64,000 nucleotides of DNA, taken from Flavobacterium sp. PMTSA4. GTDB lineage: Bacteria; Bacteroidota; Bacteroidia; Flavobacteriales; Flavobacteriaceae. The position numbers were made by a program, and so were the translations under genes. Below the pieces are notes generated by a model that was not told where the DNA came from, did not search any database, and saw nothing but the letters and a program-made list of their open reading frames with translations. Below are positions 18,026 to 26,719 of the stretch, piece after piece. Each line of letters begins with the position of its first letter. Position 1 is the stretch's first letter. The stretch is from assembly GCF_032098525.1 (NCBI RefSeq), contig NZ_CP134890.1, positions 620,001 through 684,000 on the forward strand, written 5' to 3'.

Positions 18026-18586
18026 ATGTTAGAAATTAACTTCCATCCATTTAAAAACTTAGAAACAGAACGTCTTTTTTTTAGAAGGATAACTCATGCC
18101 GATGCTGAAGAAGTATTAGCACTTCGTGGCAATCCTGAAGCTATGAAATATATTCCAAGACCATTAGCTTTGAGTATTGAAGATGCTATTGGTCACATTG
18201 ACATGATAAATGAAAAAATTGATTCTAACGTTGGAATCAATTGGGGAATTACATTAAAAGGCAGTAATAAAATAATTGGAATTATTGGTCATTATCGCAT
18301 TCAACCAGAAAATCATCGTGCCGAAATTGGATACATGATTTTACCAGAACACAATGGTAAAGGTTATGTAACTGAAGCATTAAAAGCAATATTAGATTAT
18401 GGTTTTAACGACATGAATTTACATTCAATTGAAGCAGTCATTGATCCAGAAAACATAGCTTCTGAAAAAGTTTTACAAAAAAATGGCTTTGTAAAAGAAG
18501 CTCACATATTAGAAAATGAGTACTTTGACGGAAAATTTTGGGATACCGTTATTTATTCCTTGTTAAAAAGAAATTTTACCAAATAA
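18026..18586 (+). CDS. GNAT-family N-acetyltransferase (RimJ/RimL-like)
   Basis: A 186-residue acetyltransferase of the RimJ/RimL group. It starts FKNLETERLFFRRITHADAEEVLALRGNPE, the usual entry strand and helix, and has the acetyl-CoA-binding loop region EIGYMILPEHNGKGYVTEALKA near residue 110 followed by VDPENIASEKVLQKNGF. Substrate is not readable: members acetylate ribosomal protein N termini, antibiotics or small amines. It lies six bases after the aldose epimerase gene. The smpB promoter overlaps its 3' flank. Confidence 0.87.
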   Translation: MLEINFHPFKNLETERLFFRRITHADAEEVLALRGNPEAMKYIPRPLALSIEDAIGHIDMINEKIDSNVGINWGITLKGSNKIIGIIGHYRIQPENHRAEIGYMILPEHNGKGYVTEALKAILDYGFNDMNLHSIEAVIDPENIASEKVLQKNGFVKEAHILENEYFDGKFWDTVIYSLLKRNFTK

Positions 18587-18594
18587 TTTTACAA

Positions 18595-18625
18595 TTGGAG
18601 TTTGATACTTTTGTTAGTACATTTG
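18595..18625 (+). promoter_or_regulatory. smpB promoter (TTG -33, TACATTTG -7)
   Basis: TTG at 18595-18597, a 20-bp spacer, and the perfect -7 box TACATTTG at 18618-18625. The smpB ATG is at 18632, so the predicted transcription start falls on or within a few bases of the start codon. Confidence 0.65.
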
Positions 18626-18631
18626 CCATCC

Positions 18632-19084
18632 ATGCAAAAAACGATAAACATACTTAATAAAAGAGCAAAATTCGATTATGAATTAATCGAAGTATATACC
18701 GCAGGAATAGTTTTAACAGGAACCGAAATTAAATCATTACGGTTAGGAAAAGCTAATATTACAGAAGGTTTTTGTGAATTTTCAAATGGAGAACTTTTTG
18801 CAATCAACACACAAATTGATGAATATCTTTATGGAAATCAATTTAATCATAAAGCAAAAAGCGAACGTAAACTTTTACTCAACAAAAGAGAATTAAAAAA
18901 ACTGGAAAGAGCAATTGAAACCAAAGGTTTAACCATTATTCCTATACGTTTGTACATTAATGAAAAAGGATTTGCAAAACTAGAAATTGCTTTAGCAAGA
19001 GGAAAGAAAACCTACGACAAACGTGAATCACTTAAAGAACAAGACACAAAACGTGATTTAGACAGAATAAAAAAATCGTTTTAA
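18632..19084 (+). CDS. smpB: SsrA-binding protein SmpB
   Basis: A 150-residue protein from ATG 18632; the open frame reaches back to 18602 but that stretch contains the promoter. It shows the SmpB pattern from the first residues: NILNKRAKFDYELIEVYTAG, GTEIKSLRLGKANI (near 40), GFCEF, and the basic tail ARGKKTYDKRESLKEQDTKRD. SmpB binds tmRNA and delivers it to stalled ribosomes for trans-translation. The tmRNA gene (ssrA) itself is not visible in this window. The gene converges with pcm, and the two stop codons sit only a few bases apart or overlap (19081-19084). Confidence 0.96.
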   Translation: MQKTINILNKRAKFDYELIEVYTAGIVLTGTEIKSLRLGKANITEGFCEFSNGELFAINTQIDEYLYGNQFNHKAKSERKLLLNKRELKKLERAIETKGLTIIPIRLYINEKGFAKLEIALARGKKTYDKRESLKEQDTKRDLDRIKKSF

Positions 19085-19722
19085 TTTTTATTTTCTAATA
19101 ACGGTACAAATCTAAAATCTCCAAATTCATGTTTTTCAAACTGAGTTTCATTTTTTCGAATTAACATCGTCATTATCTGTTCCTTTTCACCAACAGGAAT
19201 AACCAACTTTCCTCCTATTTTTAGTTGCGCCATCAACGCTTTTGGAATAATTGGCGCGCCAGCAGTAACAATGATACTGTCAAAAGGTGCATGATTTGGT
19301 AATCCTTTATAACCATCGCCAAACGATAAATGTTTTGGACGAATTCCTAATTTTGGCAATAAATTAGAAGTTGTTTTGAACAATTCATTTTGTCTTTCCA
19401 CAGAATATACTTTAGCTCCAAGCAAACATAAAACGGCAGTCTGATAACCAGAACCAGTTCCTATTTCTAGTATTTTTTGTTCTTTTTTGACTTCTAATAA
19501 TTGACTTTGAAACGCAACTGTGTAAGGCTGAGAAATGGTTTGACCAGCGCCAATTGGAAACGCTTTATCTTGATAGGCAAAATCTTCAAAACTTGAATTT
19601 ATAAATAAATGTCGTGGAATTTTTTTTATGGCCTCCAAAACATTTTTATCAGTTATTCCTTTTTCCTCTAATACCTTTACTAACTGATTTCTAAGTCCTT
19701 GATGTTTATTTGTATCTTTCAA
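19081..19722 (-). CDS. pcm: Protein-L-isoaspartate O-methyltransferase
   Basis: A 213-residue SAM-dependent methyltransferase starting at TTG 19722 (no ATG is available near the conserved N terminus KDTNKHQGLRNQLV). Family motifs are GAGQTISQPYTVAFQ near residue 58, the SAM-binding ILEIGTGSGYQTAVL near 85, and FDSIIVTAGAPIIP near 150. It methylates isoaspartyl residues in damaged proteins, starting their repair. Its 3' end overlaps the smpB stop by four bases in the opposite orientation and no terminator is present between them. Confidence 0.93.
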   Translation of the reverse strand: MKDTNKHQGLRNQLVKVLEEKGITDKNVLEAIKKIPRHLFINSSFEDFAYQDKAFPIGAGQTISQPYTVAFQSQLLEVKKEQKILEIGTGSGYQTAVLCLLGAKVYSVERQNELFKTTSNLLPKLGIRPKHLSFGDGYKGLPNHAPFDSIIVTAGAPIIPKALMAQLKIGGKLVIPVGEKEQIMTMLIRKNETQFEKHEFGDFRFVPLLENKN

Positions 19723-19831
19723 TTTGGGCTAAATATTTTTGGTAAAAATAGAAGTTAATATTTCAAAAAACAAGTACCAAGTTACAATCAACTTTTAAAC
19801 TCTTAAACTTTTAAACTTTAAACTAAAATAG

Positions 19832-19839
19832 TACTTTTG
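19832..19839 (+). promoter_or_regulatory. -7 box of the Gfo/Idh oxidoreductase gene
   Basis: TACTTTTG, a perfect TAnnTTTG box, 16 bases before the ATG at 19856. No clear -33 element. Confidence 0.5.
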
Positions 19840-19855
19840 GTAAAATTTATTTTTT

Positions 19856-20824
19856 ATGTTAAAAGTTGGCGTTTTAGGTGCTGGACATCTTGGAAAAATA
19901 CACTTGCGTTTATTACAACAATCTACAAAATATGAACTGGTTGGTTTTTATGACGAAAACCAAGAAAATGGAAAAAAAGTTGCAGCCGAGTTTGGCTATA
20001 AACAATTTGATACCATTGCAAGATTAATTCATGCAGTTGACGTTGTAGATATTGTTACTCCTACTCTTTCTCATTACAAATGTGCCAAAGTTGCCATAAA
20101 ATCGGGCAAACATGTATTTATCGAAAAACCAATTGCTACAACGGTTGAAGAAGCTGAGGAAATCATTGCTTTGGCAAAAGAATTCAACATAAAAGGACAA
20201 GTTGGACATGTTGAACGTTTCAATCCCGCGTTTTCTGCAGTAAAAAATCAAATTGAAAATCCAATGTTCATCGAAACGCATCGTTTAGCAGAGTTCAATC
20301 CTCGTGGAACTGATGTTCCTGTAGTTTTAGATTTAATGATACATGACATTGATGCCATTTTGAGCGTTGTAAAATCAAAAGTAAAAAGTGTTCACGCCAG
20401 CGGAGTTTCTGTTTTGAGTCAATCGCCAGATATTGCCAATGCTCGAATTGAATTTGAAAACGGTTGTGTTGCCAATATAACTTCGAGTAGAATTTCGATG
20501 AAAAACATGCGTAAATCACGTTTCTTTCAAAAAGATGCATACATATCGGTTGATTATTTAGATAAAATTTGTGAAGTAGTAAAAATGAAAGATGCTCCAG
20601 AAATTCCGGGTGATTTTGATATGATTTTACAAAATGCCGAAGGAGAAAAAAAACAAATTTATTTCAACAATCCAGAAGTTGAACCAAACAATGCTATTTT
20701 GGATGAATTAGAAACTTTTGCAGACGCTATAAACAACAACACTACTCCAATTGTAACTTTAGAAGACGGAACTGAAGCGCTAAGAGTTGCTTATATGATA
20801 ATTGATAGTATGAATAGAAAATAA
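19856..20824 (+). CDS. Gfo/Idh/MocA-family NAD(P)-dependent oxidoreductase
   Basis: A 322-residue protein. The N-terminal Rossmann fold has the dinucleotide motif GVLGAGHLGKIHLRLL at residues 4-19, DVVDIVTPTLSHY near 62, and the family's catalytic EKPIATTVEEAEEII near 95. The C-terminal half is the Gfo/Idh substrate domain with GHVERFNPAF near 122 and DLMIHDIDAIL near 160. Members oxidise sugars or similar compounds; the substrate here cannot be assigned. It precedes the hydroxybutyryl-CoA dehydrogenase gene by 42 bases in the same direction. Confidence 0.87.
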   Translation: MLKVGVLGAGHLGKIHLRLLQQSTKYELVGFYDENQENGKKVAAEFGYKQFDTIARLIHAVDVVDIVTPTLSHYKCAKVAIKSGKHVFIEKPIATTVEEAEEIIALAKEFNIKGQVGHVERFNPAFSAVKNQIENPMFIETHRLAEFNPRGTDVPVVLDLMIHDIDAILSVVKSKVKSVHASGVSVLSQSPDIANARIEFENGCVANITSSRISMKNMRKSRFFQKDAYISVDYLDKICEVVKMKDAPEIPGDFDMILQNAEGEKKQIYFNNPEVEPNNAILDELETFADAINNNTTPIVTLEDGTEALRVAYMIIDSMNRK

Positions 20825-20866
20825 TTCTATTAAAATTTAAAACTAGAATAAAACTAAACTAATATA

Positions 20867-21754
20867 ATGAAACACATTGCAGTAATTGGTGCAGGTACAA
20901 TGGGCAACGGAATTGCCCATACTTTTGCTCAATCAGGATTTACAGTAAAATTAATTGATATCTCTGAAAAATCATTAGAAAAAGGAATGGCAACTATTGC
21001 TTCTAACCTTGATAGAATGGTTACAAAAGGAACGATTACCGAAGATGATAAACACAAAACAATAGGAAATATAATTACTTACACTGATATAAAAGACGGC
21101 GTTGTTGGTTGTGATTTAGTTGTGGAAGCTGCAACTGAAAATGTAGGTTTAAAAATGAATATTTTTAAGCAGTTAAGCGATGTTTGTGACCATAATGTAA
21201 TCTTGGCTTCAAACACATCTTCAATTTCTATTACGCAAATTGCTGCACAAGTAGTACATCCAGAACGAGTAATTGGAATGCATTTTATGAATCCAGTGCC
21301 AATAATGAAATTGGTAGAAATCATTCGTGGATATTCAACTTCTGATGAAGTTACTAAAATAATTATGGATTTATCAGTGAAATTAGGCAAAACACCAACC
21401 GAAGTAAATGATTATCCAGGCTTTGTTGCTAACAGAATTTTAATGCCAATGATTAATGAAAGTATCGAAACTTTATACAATGGTGTTGCCGGTGTTGAGG
21501 AAATTGATACAGTGATGAAACTAGGAATGGCTCATCCAATGGGACCATTGCAATTAGCAGATTTTATTGGATTAGATGTTTGTTTATCAATTCTAAATGT
21601 AATGTATGATGGTTTTAAAAATCCAAAATATGCACCTTGTCCATTATTAGTAAATATGGTTATGGCCGGAAAACTTGGAGTAAAATCAGGTGAAGGTTTC
21701 TATGATTATTCCGAAAGCAAAAAAGCAGAGAAAGTTTCTAAACAATTCTCTTAA
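20867..21754 (+). CDS. 3-hydroxybutyryl-CoA dehydrogenase
   Basis: A 295-residue enzyme of the 3-hydroxyacyl-CoA dehydrogenase family in its stand-alone short form. It has the NAD motif IGAGTMGNGIAHTFAQSGF at residues 6-24, SNTSSISITQIA near 117 (catalytic Ser), HFMNPVPIMKLVEIIRG near 143 (catalytic His), and NDYPGFVANRILMPMINE near 185. It oxidises 3-hydroxybutyryl-CoA or works in reverse in butyrate-type metabolism. No thiolase or crotonase gene is adjacent. The next gene starts six bases after the stop, so they are probably co-transcribed. Confidence 0.92.
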   Translation: MKHIAVIGAGTMGNGIAHTFAQSGFTVKLIDISEKSLEKGMATIASNLDRMVTKGTITEDDKHKTIGNIITYTDIKDGVVGCDLVVEAATENVGLKMNIFKQLSDVCDHNVILASNTSSISITQIAAQVVHPERVIGMHFMNPVPIMKLVEIIRGYSTSDEVTKIIMDLSVKLGKTPTEVNDYPGFVANRILMPMINESIETLYNGVAGVEEIDTVMKLGMAHPMGPLQLADFIGLDVCLSILNVMYDGFKNPKYAPCPLLVNMVMAGKLGVKSGEGFYDYSESKKAEKVSKQFS

Positions 21755-21760
21755 AAAATA

Positions 21761-22987
21761 ATGAGTAAAATAACTCCTTTCAAAGCGGTTCGTCCTGCGC
21801 CAGATAAAGTTGGTTTAGTAAGTTGTCGAAACTATGAAGACTATTCTCCGGCTGAATTGGCTGCTTGGTTAAATTTTAATCCTTATTCGTTTTTGCATGT
21901 AATCAATCCAGCTTATGTGAATGCACAAAAAATAACTTTAGATAAACGATTTAAAGGTGTAGCACATAAATACCAAGATTTTAAAAATGAAAATGTTTTG
22001 ATTTCTGAAGAAAAACCTGTTTTCTTTCTCTATGAAATTCAGACAAAAAACAGAACATTTACCGGAATTGTAGCAGGAACTTCTATTGATGACTATAAAA
22101 ATAATGTTATCAAAAAACACGAAGACACATTACAATATCGTGTAGAATTATTCAAAGATTATTTGCATCAAACTGGTTTTAACACCGAACCCGTTTTGAT
22201 TACGTATCCAGACAACACAACTATTAACAATTGGATTTCTGAAAAAAAGAAATCTCAACCAATTTATAATTATTCAACAACCAACAAAGAAAAACATCAG
22301 CTTTGGAAAATTGAAACAGAAGAAGAAATTGAATGGTTACAAAATCAATTTGAAAAAATTTCTGAATTATATATTGCTGATGGACATCATCGTTCTGCTT
22401 CTGCTGAATTGTTGTATGACGAATACAAACAATCCGAACATAATAATTTAAATTATTTTATGAGTTTTCTGATTGCTGAAAGCAACGTGAAAATATATGA
22501 ATACAATCGAATTATTAGAGATTTAAACGGTTATTCATCGGAAGAATTTTTAGAAAAACTTTCAGAGAATTTTATCATTAAAGACAAAGAACAAGAACTT
22601 TGGAAACCGCAAAGTAAGTTTGAATTTGGAATGTATCTTAAAGGTAATTTCTATGCTTTATTTTACAAACAAGATGGCAATTCTAACAATCATAAATCAA
22701 TTTTAGAAAACCTTGATGCTCAAATTTTGTATGGCAAAGTATTGAAACCATTACTAGCTATCGAAGATTTAAGAAATGATGAACGCATTGAATACATTCC
22801 TGGAAAGCAATCAATTTTAACATTAAAAGAGTTGGTTGATGAAGGTGAATTTGAGGTTGGATTTATGTTATTTCCTAGTGATATATCAGAAATAAAAGCA
22901 TTGGCAGATAACAATTTAATCATGCCACCAAAAAGTACTTATATTGAGCCAAAATTTAGAAGTGGTTTGATGGTTTATGAATTGTAA
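21761..22987 (+). CDS. DUF1015-family protein
   Basis: A 408-residue soluble protein of the DUF1015 family. Typical elements are the N-terminal FKAVRPAPDKVGLVSCRNYEDYSPAE, LNFNPYSFLHVINP near residue 40, and the striking IADGHHRSASAELLYDEY near 205, which looks like an active-site segment, with IEYIPGK near 345. Its biochemical function is unknown to me; in other genomes it is often near serine or pyridoxal-phosphate metabolism genes. Here a PLP-binding YggS gene follows by three bases. Confidence 0.9.
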   Translation: MSKITPFKAVRPAPDKVGLVSCRNYEDYSPAELAAWLNFNPYSFLHVINPAYVNAQKITLDKRFKGVAHKYQDFKNENVLISEEKPVFFLYEIQTKNRTFTGIVAGTSIDDYKNNVIKKHEDTLQYRVELFKDYLHQTGFNTEPVLITYPDNTTINNWISEKKKSQPIYNYSTTNKEKHQLWKIETEEEIEWLQNQFEKISELYIADGHHRSASAELLYDEYKQSEHNNLNYFMSFLIAESNVKIYEYNRIIRDLNGYSSEEFLEKLSENFIIKDKEQELWKPQSKFEFGMYLKGNFYALFYKQDGNSNNHKSILENLDAQILYGKVLKPLLAIEDLRNDERIEYIPGKQSILTLKELVDEGEFEVGFMLFPSDISEIKALADNNLIMPPKSTYIEPKFRSGLMVYEL

Positions 22988-22990
22988 CTA

Positions 22991-23659
22991 ATGTTTAAAA
23001 TGTCAATAAAAGATAATTTACTAAAAATAAAATCATCATTACCTGAAAACGTTACACTAGTTGCGGTTTCAAAAACCAAACCTGTTTCTGATTTGATGGA
23101 AGCTTATGAAGCTGGACAACGCATTTTTGGTGAAAATAAAATCCAAGAAATGACCGAAAAACATCAACAAATGCCCAAAGACATTCAATGGCATATGATT
23201 GGTCATGTTCAATCGAATAAGGTAAAATATATGATTTCTTATGTAAAATTAATTCATGGAGTTGATAGTTTAAAATTACTAAAAGAGATAAATCGACAAG
23301 CTATTCGTTGGAGAAAAAATGTGGATTGTTTACTCCAAATTCATATAGCTGAAGAAGAAACAAAGTTTGGTTTAGATGAAAATGAACTTTCCGATATTAT
23401 AAATTCCGATGAATTTAAATCATTTAAAAATATTAAAGTAGTTGGTTTAATGGGAATGGCTACATTTACTGATAATCAAGAACAAATAAAAAAAGAATTT
23501 ACAGTATTAAAATCAATTTTTGACAAATACAAACCAACCGAAACTTCAAATTTTAAACTTGAAACACTTTCCATGGGAATGAGTGGCGATTATCAATTAG
23601 CTATTGATTGCGGAAGTACAATGGTTAGAATTGGAAGTAGTATTTTTGGAAACAGATAA
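22991..23659 (+). CDS. YggS/PROSC-family pyridoxal-phosphate homeostasis protein
   Basis: A 222-residue TIM-barrel protein that binds PLP without known catalysis. The PLP lysine is Lys28 in LVAVSKTKP; downstream are FGENKIQEM near 47, WHMIGHVQSNKVKY near 65 and the phosphate-binding end LSMGMSGDYQLAIDCGSTMVRIGS near 197. It helps keep free PLP and vitamer pools balanced. ATG 22991 is used; ATG 23000 is an alternative three codons in. Its TAA stop (23657-23659) overlaps the probable ATA start of the next gene, making an ATAA junction. Confidence 0.92.
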   Translation: MFKMSIKDNLLKIKSSLPENVTLVAVSKTKPVSDLMEAYEAGQRIFGENKIQEMTEKHQQMPKDIQWHMIGHVQSNKVKYMISYVKLIHGVDSLKLLKEINRQAIRWRKNVDCLLQIHIAEEETKFGLDENELSDIINSDEFKSFKNIKVVGLMGMATFTDNQEQIKKEFTVLKSIFDKYKPTETSNFKLETLSMGMSGDYQLAIDCGSTMVRIGSSIFGNR

Positions 23660-25032
23660 ATAAAAAAGTTATTTACACTATTCTCGACATAGAAACCACC
23701 GGAGGACAATTCAACGAAGAAGGAATTACAGAAATCGCTATCTATAAGTTTGATGGTCATGAAATAGTTGATCAATTTATAAGTTTGGTAAATCCTGAAA
23801 AACCAATCCAACCTTTTGTGGTAAAATTGACTGGAATAAATAACGCTATGTTACGTTCAGCACCAAAATTTTATGAAGTAGCTAAACGCATTATCGAAAT
23901 TACTGAAGGAACAATCATTGTGGCACATAATGCTTCATTTGATTATAGAATTCTGAGAACAGAGTTTACTCGTTTAGGTTATGATTTTAAACGTGAAACG
24001 CTTTGTACTGTTGAACTTTCAAAAAGATTAATTCCTGACCAACTTTCGTATAGCTTGGGAAAATTAGTTCGTGCATTGGGAATTCCAGTAACTGATAGAC
24101 ACAGAGCAAGTGGTGATGCAATGGCAACAGTGAAATTATTCAAAATGCTTTTGGCTAAAGACAGCAAAAAAGAAATTATTTCTGAGTTAATTAAGAAAGA
24201 AATAAAATCTGGATTGTCGCCAAAACTACTTGACATTGTTGAAAGTTTGCCAACAAAAACCGGAATATATTATATTCATAACGAAAAAGGAAATTTAATA
24301 TATATTGGTAAAAGTCGAAATATTAAAAAAAGAGTTAATCAGCATTTTACAGGAACTTCGGGAAAAAGCAAAAAAATTCAAAGAGAAGTTTTTGCAGTTA
24401 CCTATGAAGTCACAGGAAGCGAATTGATAGCTTTATTAAAAGAAAGTGAAGAAATAAAAATAAATAAACCTATTTATAATCGTTCACAACGAAAAAGTAT
24501 TTTTCAATGGGCTTTGTACCAAGAAAAAGATTCAAAAGGTTATATTAACTTAAAATTACTAAAAGCTGATGGCAGAAAAAAGGAAATAACCTCTTTTTCT
24601 TCAATACAAGAAGGAAAGAATGCCTTGTTTAAAATAACAGAAAAACACAATTTGTGTCAAAAAATAAATGGTTTATATGAAACACAAAATGGTTGTTTTC
24701 AACATAAAATTAAAGAATGTAATGGAGCGTGTTTAGGGAAAGAATCACCAGAATTATATAATGAACGTGTTGAAGAATTCATTCGAGAAATGAAATTCGA
24801 AAACGACAACATGGTCATTATTGACAGAGGTCGAAGTATTGATGAACGTTGCGCTGTTTTAATTGAAAATGGAATTTACAAAGGCTATTGCTTTTATGAC
24901 TTAAATTATCAAATAAACAACATCGAAATATTAAAAAACATAATTATCCCGATGCAAAATAACCGCGACACAAGAACAATTATTCAAGGTTATTTGAAAA
25001 GAAATAAAGTATATAAAATTGTCAAGTTTTGA
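23656..25032 (+). CDS. DEDD exonuclease (DnaQ epsilon-like) fused to GIY-YIG (Cho/UvrC-like) endonuclease; no canonical start codon
   Basis: The frame is open from 23641 and has no ATG, GTG or TTG before TTG 23785, which lies after the first catalytic motif. Reading from ATA 23656 gives 458 residues with ILDIETTGG (catalytic Asp11 and Glu13), HNASFDYRIL (Exo II) and HRASGDAMAT (Exo III) in an epsilon-type domain (1-180). A GIY-YIG domain follows (about 205-290: TGIYYIHN, YIGKSRNIKKR), then a UvrC-like cysteine cluster (GCFQHKIKECNGACLG). This architecture is known for DNA repair nucleases related to Cho. The start is inferred: ATA (or ATT 23671) would be a rare initiator. It overlaps yggS by four bases and miaA by four. 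Confidence 0.85.
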   Translation: MNKKVIYTILDIETTGGQFNEEGITEIAIYKFDGHEIVDQFISLVNPEKPIQPFVVKLTGINNAMLRSAPKFYEVAKRIIEITEGTIIVAHNASFDYRILRTEFTRLGYDFKRETLCTVELSKRLIPDQLSYSLGKLVRALGIPVTDRHRASGDAMATVKLFKMLLAKDSKKEIISELIKKEIKSGLSPKLLDIVESLPTKTGIYYIHNEKGNLIYIGKSRNIKKRVNQHFTGTSGKSKKIQREVFAVTYEVTGSELIALLKESEEIKINKPIYNRSQRKSIFQWALYQEKDSKGYINLKLLKADGRKKEITSFSSIQEGKNALFKITEKHNLCQKINGLYETQNGCFQHKIKECNGACLGKESPELYNERVEEFIREMKFENDNMVIIDRGRSIDERCAVLIENGIYKGYCFYDLNYQINNIEILKNIIIPMQNNRDTRTIIQGYLKRNKVYKIVKF

Positions 25033-25946
25033 ATTATTTAATCACGATAATTGGTCCTACTGCAATAGGAAAAACAGCTTTAAGTATTTCTTTAGCAAAG
25101 CATTTTAATTGTGAAATTCTTTCATGTGATAGCCGACAATTTTATAAAGAAATGAAAATTGGAACTGCGGTTCCAAATGATGAAGAATTAGCAGCAGCTA
25201 AACATCATTTCATACAAAACAGAACCATTTTTGAAAATTATTCCGTTGGTGATTTTGAGCAAGAAGCCATTCAAAAACTAGATGAATTGTTTTTGCAAAA
25301 TAACATTCAAATTATGGTCGGTGGTTCTGGTTTATATGTTGATGCCGTTTTAAAAGGTTTTGATGATTTTCCAAATATTGATAAATCAATAAGAAATAAA
25401 TTAAATTCTGATTTTGAATTGTTTGGGATAGATTATTTACAGCAAAAGTTAAAAGAACTAGATGCTGAATATTATAAAAAATTAGCCGATGAAAATCCTC
25501 AAACATTACAAAATCCGCAGCGAATGAAACGCTTTGTAGAAGTTTGTATTGGAACTGGAAAACCCTACTCATCCTTTTTAAATCAAAAGAAAAATAATAG
25601 AAACTTCACTCCTATTATCATTGGTTTGGAAGCTGAAAGAGAAATCATGTACAATAGAATTAACCAACGTGTTGACATCATGATTGAAGAAGGTTTGCTG
25701 GAAGAAGCAAAAAATCTTTATCCAAATAAAGACCTAAATGCTTTACAAACGGTTGGTTACAGAGAACTTTTTGACTATTTTGATGGAAAAACTACTTTAG
25801 AATTTGCAATAGAGGAAATCAAAAAAAACACAAGACGATTTGCAAAAAGACAATTAACTTGGTTTAAAAGAACTGAAAATGTTGCATGGTTTGACTTTAA
25901 AACAGATATCAATGAAATTATTAATACCATAAATTCAAAATTATAA
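25029..25946 (+). CDS. miaA: tRNA dimethylallyltransferase
   Basis: A 305-residue enzyme starting at TTG 25029, which overlaps the TGA stop of the exonuclease gene (TTGA). It has the P-loop IIGPTAIGKTALSISLA at residues 6-22, SCDSRQFYKEMKIGTAVP near 35, GGSGLYVDAVLKGFDD near 98, and NPQRMKRFVEV near 160. MiaA adds a dimethylallyl group to N6 of A37 in tRNAs reading UNN codons. Length is normal. The next gene begins immediately after its stop, so translation of this set is probably coupled. Confidence 0.95.
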   Translation: MNYLITIIGPTAIGKTALSISLAKHFNCEILSCDSRQFYKEMKIGTAVPNDEELAAAKHHFIQNRTIFENYSVGDFEQEAIQKLDELFLQNNIQIMVGGSGLYVDAVLKGFDDFPNIDKSIRNKLNSDFELFGIDYLQQKLKELDAEYYKKLADENPQTLQNPQRMKRFVEVCIGTGKPYSSFLNQKKNNRNFTPIIIGLEAEREIMYNRINQRVDIMIEEGLLEEAKNLYPNKDLNALQTVGYRELFDYFDGKTTLEFAIEEIKKNTRRFAKRQLTWFKRTENVAWFDFKTDINEIINTINSKL

Positions 25947-26684
25947 ATGCCTATTTCACCTGATTTCGAATCAAAACTAGTAAAGGATTGGAAAATTAAT
26001 TTTTTGCAATGTTATCCAAATGGTTATTTGAAATACACTGACTTATGTAATATTCTTCAATTAACTGCTGCAAAACACGCAGAACTTGGAGGTTTGAGTT
26101 TTAATGACATGCAAGAATTTCATCAAGCTTGGGTTTTGAGCAGAATTCGAATTGAAATTAATCGATTACCGAAATGGAAAGATAAAATAACTGTGAAAAC
26201 CTGGATTAATTCGCTTGAAAACTCTCGTTCTATTCGTTGTATCGAATTATTTCAAGGAGAAGAGAAACTCGTAGGTTGTGAAACTTTTTGGGTTGTAATG
26301 AATACCAATACTCGCCGACCAGAGAATTTAGGTTTGGCACATGAACATTTTATTAAATATCCTGAAAGAGCAACTTTAGAGAGTTTTTCTAAGATAGATA
26401 TACAACATGATTTCAAAAAAATTACTGAGCAAACTGTAAAATTATCTGATTTAGACATTGTAAATCATGCTAATAGTGTAAAATATCTTGAATGGTGTTT
26501 GAATTATATTGATGTTGAAGCCGTTTTTTTTCAGAAAATAAAAACTATTGAAATGAATTATTTAAAAGAATTATCTCTGAATGATGCTTTTGAAATTTCT
26601 AAAAAAACTGAAGACAACAAATTAATATACAAAGTACACAATTCTGAAAAAACTAATTTTGCACTTCAATTAGAACTTAAATAA
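25947..26684 (+). CDS. Acyl-[acyl-carrier-protein] thioesterase (FatA/FatB-like)
   Basis: A 245-residue double hot-dog protein of the acyl-ACP thioesterase family. The first hot-dog (about 1-140) includes RIRIEINRLPKWKDKITVKTW; the second contains DLDIVNHANSVKYLEWCLNYI near 170, which has the family's Asp/Asn/His arrangement. It releases free fatty acids from ACP. Its ATG follows the miaA stop with no gap. It is the last gene of the run; the strong terminator at 26684-26710 follows directly. Confidence 0.85.
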   Translation: MPISPDFESKLVKDWKINFLQCYPNGYLKYTDLCNILQLTAAKHAELGGLSFNDMQEFHQAWVLSRIRIEINRLPKWKDKITVKTWINSLENSRSIRCIELFQGEEKLVGCETFWVVMNTNTRRPENLGLAHEHFIKYPERATLESFSKIDIQHDFKKITEQTVKLSDLDIVNHANSVKYLEWCLNYIDVEAVFFQKIKTIEMNYLKELSLNDAFEISKKTEDNKLIYKVHNSEKTNFALQLELK

Positions 26685-26710
26685 AAGGCTTTCCAAAATG
26701 GAAAGCCTTT
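26684..26710. terminator. Bidirectional terminator
   Basis: Perfect 12-bp stem AAAGGCTTTCCA / TGGAAAGCCTTT with an AAA loop. It separates the thioesterase gene (plus) from the response regulator gene (minus, stop at 26720). Confidence 0.88.
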
Positions 26711-26719
26711 GCAAATTAT

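Noticed and set aside
23656..23668. Programmed frameshift joining YggS to the exonuclease (AAAAAAG at 23662-23668)
   Set aside because: The run lies after the YggS stop codon, and YggS ends with a normal C terminus, so ribosomes would terminate before reaching it.
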